5,453 bases of DNA, taken from the NCBI GenBank assembly GCA_002696885.1, contig NZSO01000056.1:8835-14287 (forward strand), written 5' to 3'. Positions 5,134-5,453 of the stretch are shown in pieces. Both the position numbers and the translations under genes were made by a program. Below the pieces are notes generated by a model that saw only the letters and a list, made by a program, of their open reading frames with translations, was not told the DNA's origin and did no database searches. Positions within the stretch are counted from its first letter, which is position 1. Each line of letters begins with the position of its first letter. Source of the stretch: Verrucomicrobiales bacterium (GTDB lineage: Bacteria; Verrucomicrobiota; Verrucomicrobiia; Verrucomicrobiales; DEV007).

Positions 5134-5453
5134 ATGCTTTCTGTAGAAAACGTATCAATACAATTTTTAGGAAGAGTTTTATATAAAGACCTTTCCTTTA
5201 CCGTTAGCGCAAAAGATCGAGTATGTTTTGCAGGACCAAATGGTGCAGGAAAATCTACACTGATGAAAATCATCGCTGGTTTAATGACCCCTGATACAGG
5301 CATCATAAACAAAGCGAAATATACTGAAGTCGGATACCTCCCTCAAGATGGAATTAAACACAGTGGTAAAACTTTATTCAATGAGGCAGAAACAGCATTT
5401 GAGAATGAAATAATTATAAAAGAAAAAGTTGAAAATTACGGCGAACTTCTTGG
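5134..5453 (+). CDS. ABC-F type ATP-binding protein, N-terminal part (partial)
   Basis: An open frame from the ATG at 5134 runs off the right edge after 106 codons. The start MLSVENVSIQFLGRVLYKDL is the typical first strand and A-loop region of an ABC ATPase, with Y17 as the likely adenine-stacking residue. Walker A is GPNGAGKST (34-42), followed by LMKIIAGLMTPDTG, and the Q-loop is GYLPQDG (67-73). The YLPQ form of the Q-loop and the immediate start without membrane segments favour the ABC-F group (EttA/Uup-like): soluble proteins with two fused ATPase domains that act on the ribosome or in antibiotic protection rather than in transport. The charged stretch after residue 80 (ETAFENEIIIKEKVENYGEL) fits the helical arm region of that group. 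The signature LSGGQ motif, Walker B and second domain lie outside the window, so a transporter ATPase is not fully excluded. The 50-bp gap to the divergent secreted-protein gene holds its likely promoter. Confidence 0.85.
   Translation, partial: MLSVENVSIQFLGRVLYKDLSFTVSAKDRVCFAGPNGAGKSTLMKIIAGLMTPDTGIINKAKYTEVGYLPQDGIKHSGKTLFNEAETAFENEIIIKEKVENYGELL

Overview
This AT-rich window (by eye below about 45% GC) is gene-dense bacterial chromosome. It holds seven protein-coding genes, two of them cut by the window edges, and no RNA genes, mobile elements or CRISPR arrays that I can see. Two gene families point to the PVC superphylum (Verrucomicrobiota, Planctomycetota, Lentisphaerota), and a marine Verrucomicrobiota-like organism is my best guess. 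They are a secreted protein with a helical N-terminus joined to a LamG/DUF1080-like domain, and a secreted sialidase-fold protein ending in a GGDTSYAGLVW-type motif. This taxonomic call is an inference from family flavour, not from a database search.

Layout. Positions 1-96 (+) are the last 31 codons of what looks like isoleucyl-tRNA synthetase, recognisable by its C-terminal CxxC...CxxC zinc knuckle. Its stop codon directly abuts the stop of a convergent aldo/keto reductase of the YghZ/Gpr type (97-1122, -). A 127-bp divergent intergenic region (1123-1249) then leads into a plus-strand run of three genes: a secreted sialidase-fold protein (1250-2278), a zinc-dependent medium-chain dehydrogenase (2330-3367) and a short-chain dehydrogenase (3400-4176). 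Gaps of 51 and 32 bp suggest an operon. The SDR meets a convergent secreted coiled-coil plus LamG-like protein (4178-5083, -) with one base between the stop codons, and an inverted repeat covers the junction. A 50-bp divergent region (5084-5133) precedes the start of an ABC-F type ATPase that runs off the right edge (5134-5453, +).

How the genes may work together. The three-gene run plus the divergent aldo/keto reductase looks like a small carbohydrate-oxidation module. An exported propeller protein could act on or bind a glycan, and the MDR and SDR could interconvert a polyol, sugar or sugar acid, in a pair that resembles idnD-idnO of the L-idonate pathway. The reductase could handle an aldehyde product. 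The substrate cannot be read from the sequence. The flanking ileS and ABC-F genes are housekeeping or translation-related and probably unrelated to the module.

I found no clearly new system. The most noteworthy points are the SDR with Arg in place of the catalytic Lys (YGASR), the bidirectional hairpin over two convergent stop codons, and the ileS tail, which is easily missed because it has no start in the window.
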